The notes: generated from the letters alone by a model not told the origin. A stretch of DNA of 64,000 nucleotides from JANXVY01 sp040080145 (GCA_040080145.1 JBEBJA010000074.1:1-64000); one strand, 5' to 3'. Positions 15,333 to 24,676 are shown, counted from the stretch's first letter. Numbers and translations are program-made.

Positions 15333-16511
15333 ATGCTGAATACGTTTTTTCATGAGTTGCGGTCGGCGAAGGTGCCGGTGACGCTGAAGGAATATCTCGT
15401 CCTGCTCGAGGCGCTGCAAGCGGACCTTGCCGGGCGGGACGTCGAGACATTCTATTATCTGTCACGGTCATGTCTCGTGAAGGACGAGCGCTATCTGGAC
15501 CGGTTCGACCGGGTGTTTTCGCATGTGTTTCGTGGGTTGGAGGCGGTGGGCGGGGACGGCAACCCCGTCGCGATTCCCGAGGACTGGTTGCGGGCGATAA
15601 CGCTGCTTTATCTGTCTGATGAAGACAAGGCGAAGATCGAGGCGCTGGGTGACTGGACCAAGATCATGGCGGAGCTGCAAAAGCGGCTCGCCGAACAGCA
15701 AGGCCGGCACCAGGGTGGTAACAAGTGGATCGGAACCGCGGGGAGGTCGCCATTTGGTGCCTATGGCTATAATCCGGCTGGCATCCGGATTGGCCAGATG
15801 GAAAGCCGGCACCGGCGCGCGGTAAAGGTTTGGGACAAGCGCGAATTCAAAGACCTCGACGAAAAGCAGGAAATCGGCACCCGGAATATCAAAGTTGCGT
15901 TGCGCCGGTTGCGGCAGTTTGCCCGCAAGGGTGCGGCCGAAGAGCTGGATCTCGACGAGACGATCCGCGGCACGGCGCACAAGGGATATCTCGACATTCA
16001 GTTGCGTCCTGAGCGGCGTAATATGGTCAAGGTGCTGATGTTCTTCGATATCGGCGGGTCGATGGACGACCATGTGCGGATCGCGCAGGAGATGTTTGCG
16101 GCCTCGAAGGCCGAGTTCAAACATCTGGAGCAGTATTACTTTCATAATTGCCTGTACGAGTTCGTCTGGACCGACAATGCGCGCCGTTGGACGGCGCGGA
16201 CGCCGACATGGGATGTGCTCCACACTTATGGGGCGGATTACAAAGTGATGTTTGTCGGCGACGCGACGATGAGCCCGTATGAAATTTCGATGCCCGGCGG
16301 CAGCGTCGAGCATATGAACGAAGAGCCAGGGGCGCTTTGGCTCAAGCGCGTGACAGACATTTACCCTCATTGCGTGTGGCTCAATCCGTCACCGCCCGAG
16401 CACTGGGAATGGACACATTCAGTTCGTATGGTGCGCGAGCTGATGGGGGGGCGGATGTATCCGATGACCCTTGAAGGCTTTGATGCTGCGATGCGGGAGC
16501 TGATGCGATAG
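15333..16511 (+). CDS. CoxE-like VWA domain protein
   Basis: 392 residues. The N-terminal half begins FFHELRSAKVPVTLKEYLVL, typical of the CoxE/COG3552 family, and the C-terminal von Willebrand A domain has its metal-site loop as DIGGSMD (the third-position Ser of DxSxS is Gly, usual in this subgroup) and a downstream T-x-D-x-Y-PH segment. Members usually work with a MoxR AAA+ ATPase to mature enzymes or complexes. Here no MoxR gene is adjacent, so its partner must be elsewhere. First gene right of the island. Confidence 0.82.
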   Translation: MLNTFFHELRSAKVPVTLKEYLVLLEALQADLAGRDVETFYYLSRSCLVKDERYLDRFDRVFSHVFRGLEAVGGDGNPVAIPEDWLRAITLLYLSDEDKAKIEALGDWTKIMAELQKRLAEQQGRHQGGNKWIGTAGRSPFGAYGYNPAGIRIGQMESRHRRAVKVWDKREFKDLDEKQEIGTRNIKVALRRLRQFARKGAAEELDLDETIRGTAHKGYLDIQLRPERRNMVKVLMFFDIGGSMDDHVRIAQEMFAASKAEFKHLEQYYFHNCLYEFVWTDNARRWTARTPTWDVLHTYGADYKVMFVGDATMSPYEISMPGGSVEHMNEEPGALWLKRVTDIYPHCVWLNPSPPEHWEWTHSVRMVRELMGGRMYPMTLEGFDAAMRELMR

Positions 16512-16665
16512 GTGCTGCCAGCGGGTAGGGTAGTGCCAATCGCTGTTAAGGCTTGTCAACAAACTTGATCGCTGTGAGCGGATTGCTGATTGACCGCCAC
16601 GTTTGCTGGGCTGACAGTTGAAATTAGAGATTCGGATAATGTGGTCCTTGGAACAGAGCAGAGAC

Positions 16666-17247
16666 ATGCGGATGCAGACGGCTTCTACTCCTTATCAGGC
16701 GTTGGCCTTGGTCCTGTGTCTGGCGGTCGCTGGGTGTTCGAATGCACCTTTGCCGAGCCTCACCACTGGCTCGCTGTTTGGCTCCAAGCCGGATGCGCAG
16801 GCGGCGGCTGCAGCACCAGCCCAGCCGGTTGTCCGCAACGATCCGATGATGCGCACGTTGCAGGTAAGCCGGACGGCAGCTAAGGCGCAGCGTTGCGGCT
16901 TTAACTTCGATGCGGCCAAGCTGAAGGGTGGCTTGATGGCGTCGGAAGGTACGCAGGGCGGCGTGGATGTTGCTGAACTTGCCAAGCTCGACAAGGTTTA
17001 TAGCGGTTCGTTCAACGGGACGATGAAAGCAACCAGCGCCGATGAAGGGTATTGTTCGGATGGGCGCACCAAGCACATCAAAGCTGAGCTTGCGCGGCAT
17101 CTCGCAGGCGACTATGCCCCCGGTGATGCGTTCAAGGATCCCAATGCGGACGACGATGGCGGGATTTTCTCGGGGTCGGGCGGGTTGCTAGATCCCAACT
17201 CTCAGGGTGGCCCGCCGAAGCAGGCGACGCCGGGCAATGTATACTGA
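16666..17247 (+). CDS. Exported lipoprotein, unknown function
   Basis: 193 residues from ATG 16666. The signal peptide ends in a lipobox LAVAGC, so a mature lipoprotein starting at that cysteine is expected. The mature part has Ala/Pro-rich linker, two later cysteines (QRCGFNFD, EGYCSDGR) that may form a disulfide, and a Gly/Asp-rich C-terminus. An upstream ATG at 16639 would give a longer leader. I do not recognise the family. It is followed after 12 nt by a small membrane protein gene. Confidence 0.75.
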   Translation: MRMQTASTPYQALALVLCLAVAGCSNAPLPSLTTGSLFGSKPDAQAAAAAPAQPVVRNDPMMRTLQVSRTAAKAQRCGFNFDAAKLKGGLMASEGTQGGVDVAELAKLDKVYSGSFNGTMKATSADEGYCSDGRTKHIKAELARHLAGDYAPGDAFKDPNADDDGGIFSGSGGLLDPNSQGGPPKQATPGNVY

Positions 17248-17259
17248 GGCTTTTCCCGC

Positions 17260-17622
17260 GTGATCCAGCTATTGTGGATAGAGCTCGTTGCAAAGCTGGC
17301 AGTGGGTCTGGTGTTGCTGGTGGTGCCGCTGACTGCGATCAAGGTGTTGGGGCTGCCGCGCCCGCCGACGGCGTTTTGGCCCCGGCTGCTTGGGGGCGTG
17401 CTGGTTGGGCTTTCAGCTGCAACCTTCATGGATACGACCGTCAGGTTGGGGCATGGGCTAAGCCTGGGCGGTGCATTTGTCATCAATTTAGCGCTGGGTT
17501 TGACGTTGGGGACCATGCTGTATTTGAAGCAGGGGCCTGAAACCCGGCGAGGGCGGGCCATTCTGTGGGCAGTGACGGCGGTATTGCTCGTGCTTGCGCT
17601 TGTTGAAATTGCTTACATTTAG
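17260..17622 (+). CDS. Small four-helix membrane protein
   Basis: 120 residues from a GTG start. Hydrophobic segments at about 5-27, 42-60, 66-85 and 97-118 predict four membrane passes. A GLPRPPTAFWPRLLGGVLVG segment joins the first two. No family recognised. It lies directly behind the lipoprotein gene and is probably co-transcribed with it. Confidence 0.65.
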   Translation: MIQLLWIELVAKLAVGLVLLVVPLTAIKVLGLPRPPTAFWPRLLGGVLVGLSAATFMDTTVRLGHGLSLGGAFVINLALGLTLGTMLYLKQGPETRRGRAILWAVTAVLLVLALVEIAYI

Positions 17623-17695
17623 AGCTTTCCAGTTAACGTAGAACTGGACTGTTTCGTGCTTGAATGATCTCAGAATTTGGGAGATCAGCAGCCGT

Positions 17696-18958
17696 ATGAC
17701 GATCCTGGGACAATCTTTTGAGCGCTCGAGCGCTGCATGTTTCGATTTGCGACACGCGGGCGTTACCGTCGACCGTTTCGAGGCGCGGGATGCCGTTGGC
17801 GTCGAATTCGCGGTGGTTTCGACGCGCGGCGGATTTGATGCACTTGAAGCCGACTGGAACGGTTTATTTGCCCGGGCCGGCCGGTCGGCTCAGCTGTTTC
17901 AGGCATTCAATTGGAATTGGCATTGGGCCAATCATTTCGGCGGGGAGGGACGTGGGCGGAGCCGACTTGCAGTTGTGACCGGACGGCGCGATGGGCGGCT
18001 GGTTTTGGTTTGGCCGCTCGTGTTGGAGCGGCATGCCGGATTGCGCGTGCTGGCTTGGATGGGTGAGCCTGTTAGCCAGTACGGGGATGTGCTTATTGAG
18101 GAGGGCGGGCCGCGGCTCGCCATGCTGCGAGAGAGCTGGCGCTTTATTGCCACCGCGCTCCGGCCGGATTTGGCGCGTCTTAACAAGACGCGCGCCGATA
18201 GCGCCGTTGCGCCGCTGATGGCTGAGTTGGGGGCTATGTCGACCCAGCAGCTCGAGGCGCCCTATCTTGATCTTGCAAGTGCGCCGACGTTTGATAAGTA
18301 CGCTGAGCGCTACCCAACCAAGGCGCGCAAGAACCGGCGGCGGCTGGCGCGACGGCTGGAGGAACAGGGTGCGCCGAAATTCGTTGAATTCACTGAGGGC
18401 CTCGATGCTGCGCGCATTGCGGGTCAAGCAATTGAGATCAAGCGGATCTGGCTCAAGGACAAGGGGTTGGTGTCGCCTGCACTGAACGATGCGCGGACGA
18501 TGGCGTTTTTCCAAGCAGCCGCAGCCGATACGCAACGCCCTACCAATATCCGGGTCGCCGTTTTGATGTGTGCCGAGGCGGTCGCTGCGGTAGAAATCGG
18601 CTTTGGTTGCCGCGAGCGGATGGCCATTCACATCATGGCTTATGACCTCGCTTACGACAAGGCGGCTGCCGGGATCTTGCTGCTCGAGCACATGATCGAG
18701 TCCAGCCTTCATTCCGGGGTTGGAGTTTACGACCTGATGGCACCGGGGGACGGGTATAAGAAGGAATGGGCTGACGCTGCGGTGCGGGTCGATGATTTCG
18801 CGGTGCCGATGACGTTGGTTGGGACAATCTTTGCGCGGGGCTATTTGGGCTTTGCCCGTCCGCGCCTCAAGGCGGCGGTTGGCAAGATACCGTTGTCGAC
18901 GCGCCGTATTCTCAGTCGCTGGCTGGCTCGCGCCGTGTTGATTTTAGGTGGTGTTTGA
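17696..18958 (+). CDS. GNAT-fold acyltransferase (CelD/BioF2-like)
   Basis: 420 residues from ATG 17696; a TTG at 17660 is an alternative. The pattern LFQAFNWNWHWANHF near the N-terminus, the ARKNRRRLARRLEEQG segment in the middle and VAAVEIGFGCRERMAIHIMAYD with AAAGILLLEHMIESSL further on are those of the double-GNAT (Acetyltransf_6) proteins that acylate cell-surface polysaccharides or build FemAB-like bonds. The C-terminal GDGYKKEWAD motif is also typical. A cytoplasmic role in surface-glycan acylation is inferred. Confidence 0.8.
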   Translation: MTILGQSFERSSAACFDLRHAGVTVDRFEARDAVGVEFAVVSTRGGFDALEADWNGLFARAGRSAQLFQAFNWNWHWANHFGGEGRGRSRLAVVTGRRDGRLVLVWPLVLERHAGLRVLAWMGEPVSQYGDVLIEEGGPRLAMLRESWRFIATALRPDLARLNKTRADSAVAPLMAELGAMSTQQLEAPYLDLASAPTFDKYAERYPTKARKNRRRLARRLEEQGAPKFVEFTEGLDAARIAGQAIEIKRIWLKDKGLVSPALNDARTMAFFQAAAADTQRPTNIRVAVLMCAEAVAAVEIGFGCRERMAIHIMAYDLAYDKAAAGILLLEHMIESSLHSGVGVYDLMAPGDGYKKEWADAAVRVDDFAVPMTLVGTIFARGYLGFARPRLKAAVGKIPLSTRRILSRWLARAVLILGGV

Positions 18959-19011
18959 CCGCGCTTGATTTCAAAACTGCTGGGCTAGGCCACAACTTTG
19001 AGGACGTGGCG

Positions 19012-19290
19012 ATGCTGCTGTTGCGTTTTATGGTCTTGTGATTGGCGCTGTCGGTTGGGCCGTCTGCCTTCGCTGCGGCGCTTGGTGAGCCCATCGGGTT
19101 GGCTGTTGCGATCAAGAACGAGGTGACGGCGGCCTTTGGTGGCGAAAGACGCCGCTTGCAGCAAGGATGATTCTGTAATGCAGGATGAGGTCATGGAGGT
19201 TGGCAGCGATGGTCTGGGTGAGCTGCCGTTCAAGGACGACACGAAGCGCGCGCTGGCGCCGGGTCAGCTTCGATTAGTGGCCTCATCGCT
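19012..19290 (+). pseudogene. Decayed FecR-domain protein gene
   Basis: Read from ATG 19012, the frame encodes a signal-peptide-like start interrupted by TGA at codon 10, then LGEPIGLAVAIKNEVTAAFG and GERRRLQQG. A frameshift at about 19166 leads into DDSVMQDEVMEVGSDGLGEL and FKDDTKRALAPG, and a further shift is needed for the SASIS stretch. Together these match the N-terminus of periplasmic FecR-domain proteins. One nonsense and at least two frame changes mean it is inactive. Confidence 0.65.
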
Positions 19291-19479
19291 ACTGCTAAAT
19301 TTTTAAGCATTCGTTTTCCAATAGCCTTGCGTTCGGGCATGGCGAGTGCGGACCATCGCGACTGGGTATGGCCTGCGCCTTTAGTTGCGGGCAACGCTGA
19401 TACTGGCATGCGAAATGCCTATGGGTCGAAGGGCGTGCAAATCGCCAGCGCCACAAGTTCGGGTCATGGGAGAAATAAT

Positions 19480-20583
19480 ATGGATCGTCGTCGCTTCATC
19501 TCGACGGGACTAACGGCTGGTCTTGCGACCACTGCTGCCGTTGCAGCTCCTGCCATCGCACGCGCGAATACGTCCTTTAATTGGAAGATGACCAATGCCT
19601 ATGGGCCCGGCGCGCCGTTTTACGTCGAGGGTCCAGGCAGCCCCAAGTACTTCATCGAACTCGTCAAGAAGCTTTCGGGTGGCAGGCTGAACATCCAGCA
19701 CTTCGCTGCCGGTGAACTGATTCCGGCGCTCGAAGGATTCGACGCCGTGTCGAAGGGCACTGTCGAGATGAATTGCGCCAACAGTTATTTCTGGTCCGGC
19801 AAGACCTTTGCTGCCCAGTATTTTACCGCCGTGCCATTTGGCATGAACTTCCAAGGCATGACCGCCTGGCTCTACCACGGCGGTGGTTTGAAACTGTGGG
19901 AAGAGGTTTACGACCCTTTCAACCTCGTGCCGATGCCGATGGGCAATACCGGCATCCAGATGACCGGCTGGTTCAAAAAGCCAATCGAAAAGGTCGAGGA
20001 TTTCAAGGGCCTCAAGATGCGTATCCCCGGCCTCGCAGGCAAGGTTTATGCATCACTTGGTGTCGACGTGAAGCTGTTGCCCGGGGGTGAAATCTTCCCG
20101 GCGCTGGAACGTGGTGTCATTGATGCTGCGGAGTTCGTGGGCCCTTATCAGGATCGCCGCCTCGGTCTGCACAAGGCCGCGAAATACTACTACACAACGG
20201 GTTGGCACGAGACGTCGACGGTTACCGAGTTGATTGTCAACAAGGCGGCGTGGGCTTCGCTACCCGATGACTTGAAGGAGGTCGTGCGGACCGCAGCGGC
20301 CGCCTGCAACGTGATCAGCCATACGTGGTGCGAGGCGACGAATGCTGAAGCCCTCGACGATCTGGTGACCAATTTCGGCGTCATAGCAGCACCGTTGCCG
20401 CCAGCGATCATCACCAAGCTGAAAGAAGCGACTGAGGCCGTCTTGGCCGAGGCAACAGCCAAGGATCCGCTGGTCAAGAAGGTTCACGACAGCTTCATGG
20501 CTTTCAAGACCAAGCACGACAAATGGGCCGGCATCAGCGAGGCCGTCTACCAGTCGCAGATCCGAGGCCAAACCAAGGGCTGA
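19480..20583 (+). CDS. TRAP transporter substrate-binding protein (DctP family)
   Basis: 367 residues from ATG 19480 behind GGGAGAAAT. The Tat-type signal starts DRRRFISTG and ends AIARA. The DctP core has AGELIPALEGFDAVSKGTVE, the substrate carboxylate-binding arginine region FKGLKMRIPG and the FVGPYQD segment. Its pattern resembles solute receptors for lactate, 2-oxo acids or similar monocarboxylates, but the ligand is not certain. It is the first gene of a complete P-Q-M transporter operon. Confidence 0.93.
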   Translation: MDRRRFISTGLTAGLATTAAVAAPAIARANTSFNWKMTNAYGPGAPFYVEGPGSPKYFIELVKKLSGGRLNIQHFAAGELIPALEGFDAVSKGTVEMNCANSYFWSGKTFAAQYFTAVPFGMNFQGMTAWLYHGGGLKLWEEVYDPFNLVPMPMGNTGIQMTGWFKKPIEKVEDFKGLKMRIPGLAGKVYASLGVDVKLLPGGEIFPALERGVIDAAEFVGPYQDRRLGLHKAAKYYYTTGWHETSTVTELIVNKAAWASLPDDLKEVVRTAAAACNVISHTWCEATNAEALDDLVTNFGVIAAPLPPAIITKLKEATEAVLAEATAKDPLVKKVHDSFMAFKTKHDKWAGISEAVYQSQIRGQTKG

Positions 20584-20597
20584 TCTCCACCTGATAC

Positions 20598-20634
20598 AAA
20601 CACGGGGCCGTCATCGCGCACGCGCCCCGTGTTT
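20598..20634 (+). terminator. Stem-loop between receptor and permease genes
   Basis: AAACACGGGGC (20598-20608) and GCCCCGTGTTT (20624-20634) form a perfect 11-bp stem 14 nt after the dctP stop. The last T-run is short, so partial termination or mRNA protection is likely, giving more receptor than permease. Confidence 0.65.
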
Positions 20635-20739
20635 GCTTCACGGGATTTTCTTAGCCACGTCCGCTCGCTCCGGCATCCAAGCTTGAGCGCATGATTTTAA
20701 TTGGCGGCGGCGATCGTTCGCGCCGGGAGGCTCTTCGAT

Positions 20740-21285
20740 ATGATGACGATACGGCGCATCGCCGACCTGCTTGATACATTCATTGATAAAATTGGCCGCG
20801 TAACGGGTTGGTGCGCTTTTGCGCTGGTCTGCTTGATGGCCTTCAATGTGTTGCTGCGATATTTCTTCCGCACCGGTTCGGTTGCCATGCAAGAACTCGA
20901 ATGGCATCTGATGGCCCCGATCTGCCTGCTCGGTCTCTCCTACGCAATGCTGCATGACGGCCACGTCAAGGTCGACATTCTTTACGGGAGCTTTCCGCAA
21001 CGCTTGCAGCGCTTCATCGACCTCGTGTCGATGATCCTCGTTTCGGCCGTCGTCGCGATCCTCTTCTATCTGTCGCTATCTTACGTCGCGCAGTCATATG
21101 TCATCGGCGAGGTGTCGCCCGATCCCGGCGGCCTGACCCATCGCTGGATTTTGAAGGCGATGTTGCCGGTCGGCTTCTCGCTGCTGTTTGTGCAAAGCAT
21201 CTCCGCCACCTTGCGAGCATTCCTCGCGCTGCTTGATCCCTCAGCGCCCGTCGTCAATCAGCCGCATCTGGAAGAGGGACACTGA
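20740..21285 (+). CDS. TRAP transporter small permease (DctQ)
   Basis: 181 residues from ATG 20740, preceded by GGGAGG; in-frame sequence back to 20701 looks like leader. Four membrane segments are predicted, with the characteristic NVLLRYFFRTG and the E-W-H-L segment (QELEWHLMAPI) after helix 1-2. It forms the small membrane subunit between receptor and large permease. Its stop is one base before the next ATG. Confidence 0.9.
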   Translation: MMTIRRIADLLDTFIDKIGRVTGWCAFALVCLMAFNVLLRYFFRTGSVAMQELEWHLMAPICLLGLSYAMLHDGHVKVDILYGSFPQRLQRFIDLVSMILVSAVVAILFYLSLSYVAQSYVIGEVSPDPGGLTHRWILKAMLPVGFSLLFVQSISATLRAFLALLDPSAPVVNQPHLEEGH

Positions 21286-21286
21286 A

Positions 21287-22612
21287 ATGCCCGTCAACGA
21301 AATTCTGGCGATTCTCTCGATCATCTCGTTCTTCAGCATGCTCGCCATAGGCATGCCGGTTGCGCTCACGCTGGCGGTATCGGGCTTGGTGTTCGGCTAT
21401 CTCGGCTTTGGCCCCGGGCTGTTCAACTTGCTGCCCGCACGTATCTTCGGTGTCACGGCAAATTATACGCTGATCGCGATTCCCCTGTTCGTCTTCATGG
21501 GCGTGATGCTGGAAAAGTCGAAGATCGCCGACGATCTCATGGACGTCATCGGCCATCTGGCCGGAAGCTTGCGCGGCGGTATGGGCATCGGCATCATCCT
21601 CGTTGGGGTTCTGATGGGAGCGACCACAGGCATCGTTGGCGCGACAATCGTGACGCTCGGGCTCATCACGCTGCCAGCACTCATTCGGCGCAACTACGAT
21701 CTGCCGACGGCATGCGGCACCATCTGCGCGTCGGGCACCCTTGGCCAAATCATCCCGCCGTCGACCATCCTCATTCTACTTGCCGACATTATGGGCCAGT
21801 CGGTCGGCACGCTGTTTGCGGCAGCACTCTTCCCTGGTCTCCTGCTGTCGGCGATCTTCGTCATCTATCTGCTGGTGCTTGGCATGGTTCGGCCCGAGAT
21901 GGTTCCAGCGGTCGCACTCGCGGAGCGCGATGCCATGGATCGGGGCGATCTTTGGCGCAAAGCAGCCCGCGTCGGCCTGCCGCCAGTTGCACTTGTGCTC
22001 GCCGTGCTCGGCTCAATCATCGGCGGCATTGCCGCGCCCACGGAGGCTGCGTCCATGGGCGCGCTCGGCTCGGTGCTGGTTGTAGCCTTTGCTGGCCGCT
22101 TTTCGTTTTCGGTGCTGCGCGAAACCACACTGGCGACGACGCGCATCACCGCGGGCATGATGTTCATCCTCATTTGCGCGCAGGTGTTTGCGCTCACCTT
22201 CCGTGGCCTTGGTGGCGAGGGGTTGGTGCATCGCCTGTTCGAGTGGGTGCCAGGCGGCCTCAACGGCGACATCATCTTTATGCTGGCTCTGATCTTCGTG
22301 CTTGGCTTCTTTATCGAGTGGATCGAGATCAGCTACATCGTGGTGCCGCTGTTTCTTCCGATCCTGACGAACGCGAACGCCGATATGGTTTGGATCGCGG
22401 CGCTCATTGGTTTGGTGTTGCAGACATCGTTTTTGACGCCGCCGTTCGGCTGGGCGCTGTTTTACTTGCGGTCCGTTGCGCCGCCCTCGGTGCCAACAGC
22501 TGCAATCTACAAAGGCGTTGTGCCGTTCATCGGTCTGCAACTCATTGCCGTCGCCTTGCTCTTCGCGTTCCCCGGCATCGCCACGTGGCTTCCACGTGCA
22601 ATTGGCTGGTGA
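21287..22612 (+). CDS. TRAP transporter large permease (DctM)
   Basis: 441 residues from ATG 21287, one base after the dctQ stop. About 12 membrane helices with the family motifs GMPVALTLAVSGLVFG, IPLFVFMGVMLEKS, ASGTLGQIIPPSTILI and PTEAASMGALGS are visible. It is the ion-coupled transport subunit, using a sodium or proton gradient. The unit is complete and appears intact. Confidence 0.95.
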   Translation: MPVNEILAILSIISFFSMLAIGMPVALTLAVSGLVFGYLGFGPGLFNLLPARIFGVTANYTLIAIPLFVFMGVMLEKSKIADDLMDVIGHLAGSLRGGMGIGIILVGVLMGATTGIVGATIVTLGLITLPALIRRNYDLPTACGTICASGTLGQIIPPSTILILLADIMGQSVGTLFAAALFPGLLLSAIFVIYLLVLGMVRPEMVPAVALAERDAMDRGDLWRKAARVGLPPVALVLAVLGSIIGGIAAPTEAASMGALGSVLVVAFAGRFSFSVLRETTLATTRITAGMMFILICAQVFALTFRGLGGEGLVHRLFEWVPGGLNGDIIFMLALIFVLGFFIEWIEISYIVVPLFLPILTNANADMVWIAALIGLVLQTSFLTPPFGWALFYLRSVAPPSVPTAAIYKGVVPFIGLQLIAVALLFAFPGIATWLPRAIGW

Positions 22613-22625
22613 TGGATTTGACTTG

Positions 22626-22750
22626 CCAGTTCTTGCGATCCAGTTCTTGCGATGGGTCTGCTCAGCCGTGCTTGCGGCTGTGGAGGCCCGTGAAATTTCC
22701 GGCAGGGCTTCTTGATCAGGATCGACGCAGCTTCAGGATCGACGCAGCTT
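22626..22750. repeat. Two short tandem duplications
   Basis: CCAGTTCTTGCGAT occurs twice in tandem (22626-22639 and 22640-22653, one base interpretation at the junction), and CAGGATCGACGCAGCTT occurs twice in tandem (22717-22733 and 22734-22750). They lie between the TRAP operon and tRNA-Gln. They look like replication slippage; no function seen. Confidence 0.6.
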
Positions 22751-22851
22751 TCGTCGCCAAGCGAGCCCGCGCTTGGATGACTTGACCGTTGGGATAAGCC
22801 TCACGATTACGTTCTGCGCCGCGCGTGGCTCAGCTAAGTGACTGCAATCAA

Positions 22852-22926
22852 TGGCTGGGGTGCCAGGATTCGAACCTGGGAATGGCGGAATCAAAATCCG
22901 CTGCCTTACCACTTGGCGACACCCCA
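22852..22926 (-). tRNA. tRNA-Gln (TTG)
   Basis: 75 nt with encoded CCA. Acceptor stem TGGGGTG/CACCCCA, D-arm CGCCAAGTGGTAAGGCAG, anticodon stem GCGGA/TCCGC with loop TTTTGAT (anticodon TTG), and T-arm CCAGGTTCGAATCCTGG. Reads opposite to the neighbouring dehydrogenase. A reading frame through it on the plus strand is not coding. Confidence 0.96.
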
Positions 22927-23147
22927 ACACGACGCGGGCATCTAGCCAACGGCGACGTTGCGCGCACCATAGTCAGTCGGCGTGTGGGCTGCAACCCGTG
23001 TCTGATGCGCGGTGGATAAGTTTTCGGACGGGCTTTGATGAGGCTAGTTGTTACTTAAGTCGAACTGGAGGCTTGCAACATTTTGCGGCTTGCGGCAAAA
23101 ACGAGCGCTTATCCGAAAGTCTAACGCTCGTCAGGACACCCACACCC

Positions 23148-24107
23148 ATGAAAAAGCGCCTGCTGATTACCCGCCGTTTGCCGGAAGCTGCCGAAGCACG
23201 GGCGCGCGAAACGTATGATGTGGTTCAGCATGCCGATGACCGGCAGATGGGCATGGATGAAGTGCTGGAAACAGCCAAGACGGTCGATGCGCTGCTGATT
23301 ACGCTGAACGAGAAGTTCCGTGCCGATGTGATCGCCAGGGTTCCAGACAACATCAAGATCATCTCGACGTTTTCGATCGGGTTCGACCACATTGACATTC
23401 CGGCCTGTCAGGCGCGTGGAATCCAGGTTGGCAATGCCCCGCACGGGGTGACGGTTGCAACCGCTGAGATTGCCATGCTGCTGCTGCTGGGTTCGGCCCG
23501 GCGGGCGTCCGAAGGCGAGAGGATGATCCGGTCGCGGTCATGGCCCGGCTGGGCGCCGCTGCAACTTGTGGGCCGCCGCCTCGATGGCAAAAGGCTCGGA
23601 ATTTATGGGTTTGGGAAGATCGGGCAGGCGCTGGCTCAACGGGCGCGCGGGTTCGATATGGAGATCCATTACTACGACATCTATCGCCAGCCGCCCGAAA
23701 AGGAGAAGGGAGCGGTTTATCATGAGACGCTCGACAGCCTGCTGGCGGTTTCCGAGTTTTTCTCGATCAACGCGCCGTCTACTCCCGAGACGCGGTATTT
23801 CTTCAATACGGCGACGATCGAGAAGTTGCCCAAAGGTGCTATTGTGGTGAACACGGCGAGAGGCGATCTTGTCAACGACGCCGACATGATCGCGGCACTT
23901 CAGTCTGGGCGCCTGGCCTATGCCGGGCTTGATGTGTTCGCGGGCGAGCCTGCGATCAATGAGGGGTACTACGATCTACCTAACACGTTCCTTTTTCCGC
24001 ATTTGGGGTCGGCTGCCATCGAGGCGCGCAACCAAATGGGGTTTGAAGCGCTTGACAATGTCGATGCCGCGTTCGCTGGAAAGGACATGCCATTTAAGCT
24101 GACGTAA
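23148..24107 (+). CDS. D-2-hydroxyacid dehydrogenase (glyoxylate/hydroxypyruvate reductase type)
   Basis: 319 residues from ATG 23148. The NAD-binding site is GIYGFGKIGQALAQRA, and the catalytic set is the arginine of NTARGDLV, the glutamate of GLDVFAGEP and the histidine of FLFPHLGS. The STFSIGFDHIDIPAC segment is typical of glyoxylate or hydroxypyruvate reductases. It would reduce glyoxylate, hydroxypyruvate or a related 2-oxo acid. The adjacent TRAP transporter may bring in related acids (inference). tRNA-Gln lies upstream on the other strand. Confidence 0.9.
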   Translation: MKKRLLITRRLPEAAEARARETYDVVQHADDRQMGMDEVLETAKTVDALLITLNEKFRADVIARVPDNIKIISTFSIGFDHIDIPACQARGIQVGNAPHGVTVATAEIAMLLLLGSARRASEGERMIRSRSWPGWAPLQLVGRRLDGKRLGIYGFGKIGQALAQRARGFDMEIHYYDIYRQPPEKEKGAVYHETLDSLLAVSEFFSINAPSTPETRYFFNTATIEKLPKGAIVVNTARGDLVNDADMIAALQSGRLAYAGLDVFAGEPAINEGYYDLPNTFLFPHLGSAAIEARNQMGFEALDNVDAAFAGKDMPFKLT

Positions 24108-24174
24108 CCGTCATTGTCTTCGTACGGCTGCTAGGGTCCAACGGGTTCCGCCTCGTGGGTTCTTGAGCGCCGCA

Positions 24175-24205
24175 GCGGCCCTTTCGCCCCCCGCGAAAGG
24201 GCCGC
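24175..24205. terminator. Shared terminator between convergent genes
   Basis: GCGGCCCTTTCGC (24175-24187) and GCGAAAGGGCCGC (24193-24205) form a perfect 13-bp stem with a 5-nt C loop. It lies between the end of the dehydrogenase gene and the end of the opposing cyclotransferase gene and can serve both strands. Confidence 0.75.
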
Positions 24206-24223
24206 TTGCGTTACCGGCTCTGG

Positions 24224-24622
24224 TCAGGCCGGAGGTGTTTGCCATCGACCGGTTGAAATTTTGCACAACCCGAGGCTGCTGCCGATAAAGACATAAGTCC
24301 AAGCGTCGCGCGTTTCGCCATTTGCAAGATTGGCTTTGACTTCGCGCCGCACGTATTCATCGTTCGCGTTGCCGGTCAGGCCTTCATAAGCATCGAGCCA
24401 CGCTAAGGTGGAAGCAGGGTCATGCAGTCTGTAAAGCCCTCCGTGTACCGTTCCTGCTGCTTCGATCATGCCTGGATAAGCGCCGAGATTCAGGAGAGTA
24501 CCGTGGGTGTGGGCGGCTCCCAGGAAGTCACCGGCTGAGCGCAACTTGTTGCGTTCCATTGTTCCCATGGGACATTCGATTCCGGGCATCAGTGTTCCGT
24601 AGACGAAGAGATGTGGCGTCAT
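24224..24622 (-). CDS. Gamma-glutamylcyclotransferase-like (AIG2/GGACT fold) protein
   Basis: 132 residues. The N-terminal FVYGTLMPG is the YGxL substrate-binding motif, and the glutamate of LDAYEG is the expected catalytic acid. The fold releases 5-oxoproline from gamma-glutamyl compounds; the exact substrate of bacterial members is usually unknown. The C-terminus (YVFIGSSLG) is normal. A single gene, convergent with the dehydrogenase. Confidence 0.85.
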   Translation of the reverse strand: MTPHLFVYGTLMPGIECPMGTMERNKLRSAGDFLGAAHTHGTLLNLGAYPGMIEAAGTVHGGLYRLHDPASTLAWLDAYEGLTGNANDEYVRREVKANLANGETRDAWTYVFIGSSLGLCKISTGRWQTPPA

Positions 24623-24676
24623 AAAGTGCTCTAGGCGTTGGTTTAGCCGCGGATTGTGACAGGGGGATTGCGGTTG

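Noticed and set aside
15136..15471. Minus-strand frame next to tRNA-Lys
   Set aside because: Overlaps the start of the VWA gene and contains low-complexity Ala/Pro/Ser sequence.
22851..23147. N-terminal extension of the dehydrogenase through tRNA-Gln
   Set aside because: It would translate an intact tRNA gene; the family start matches ATG 23148.
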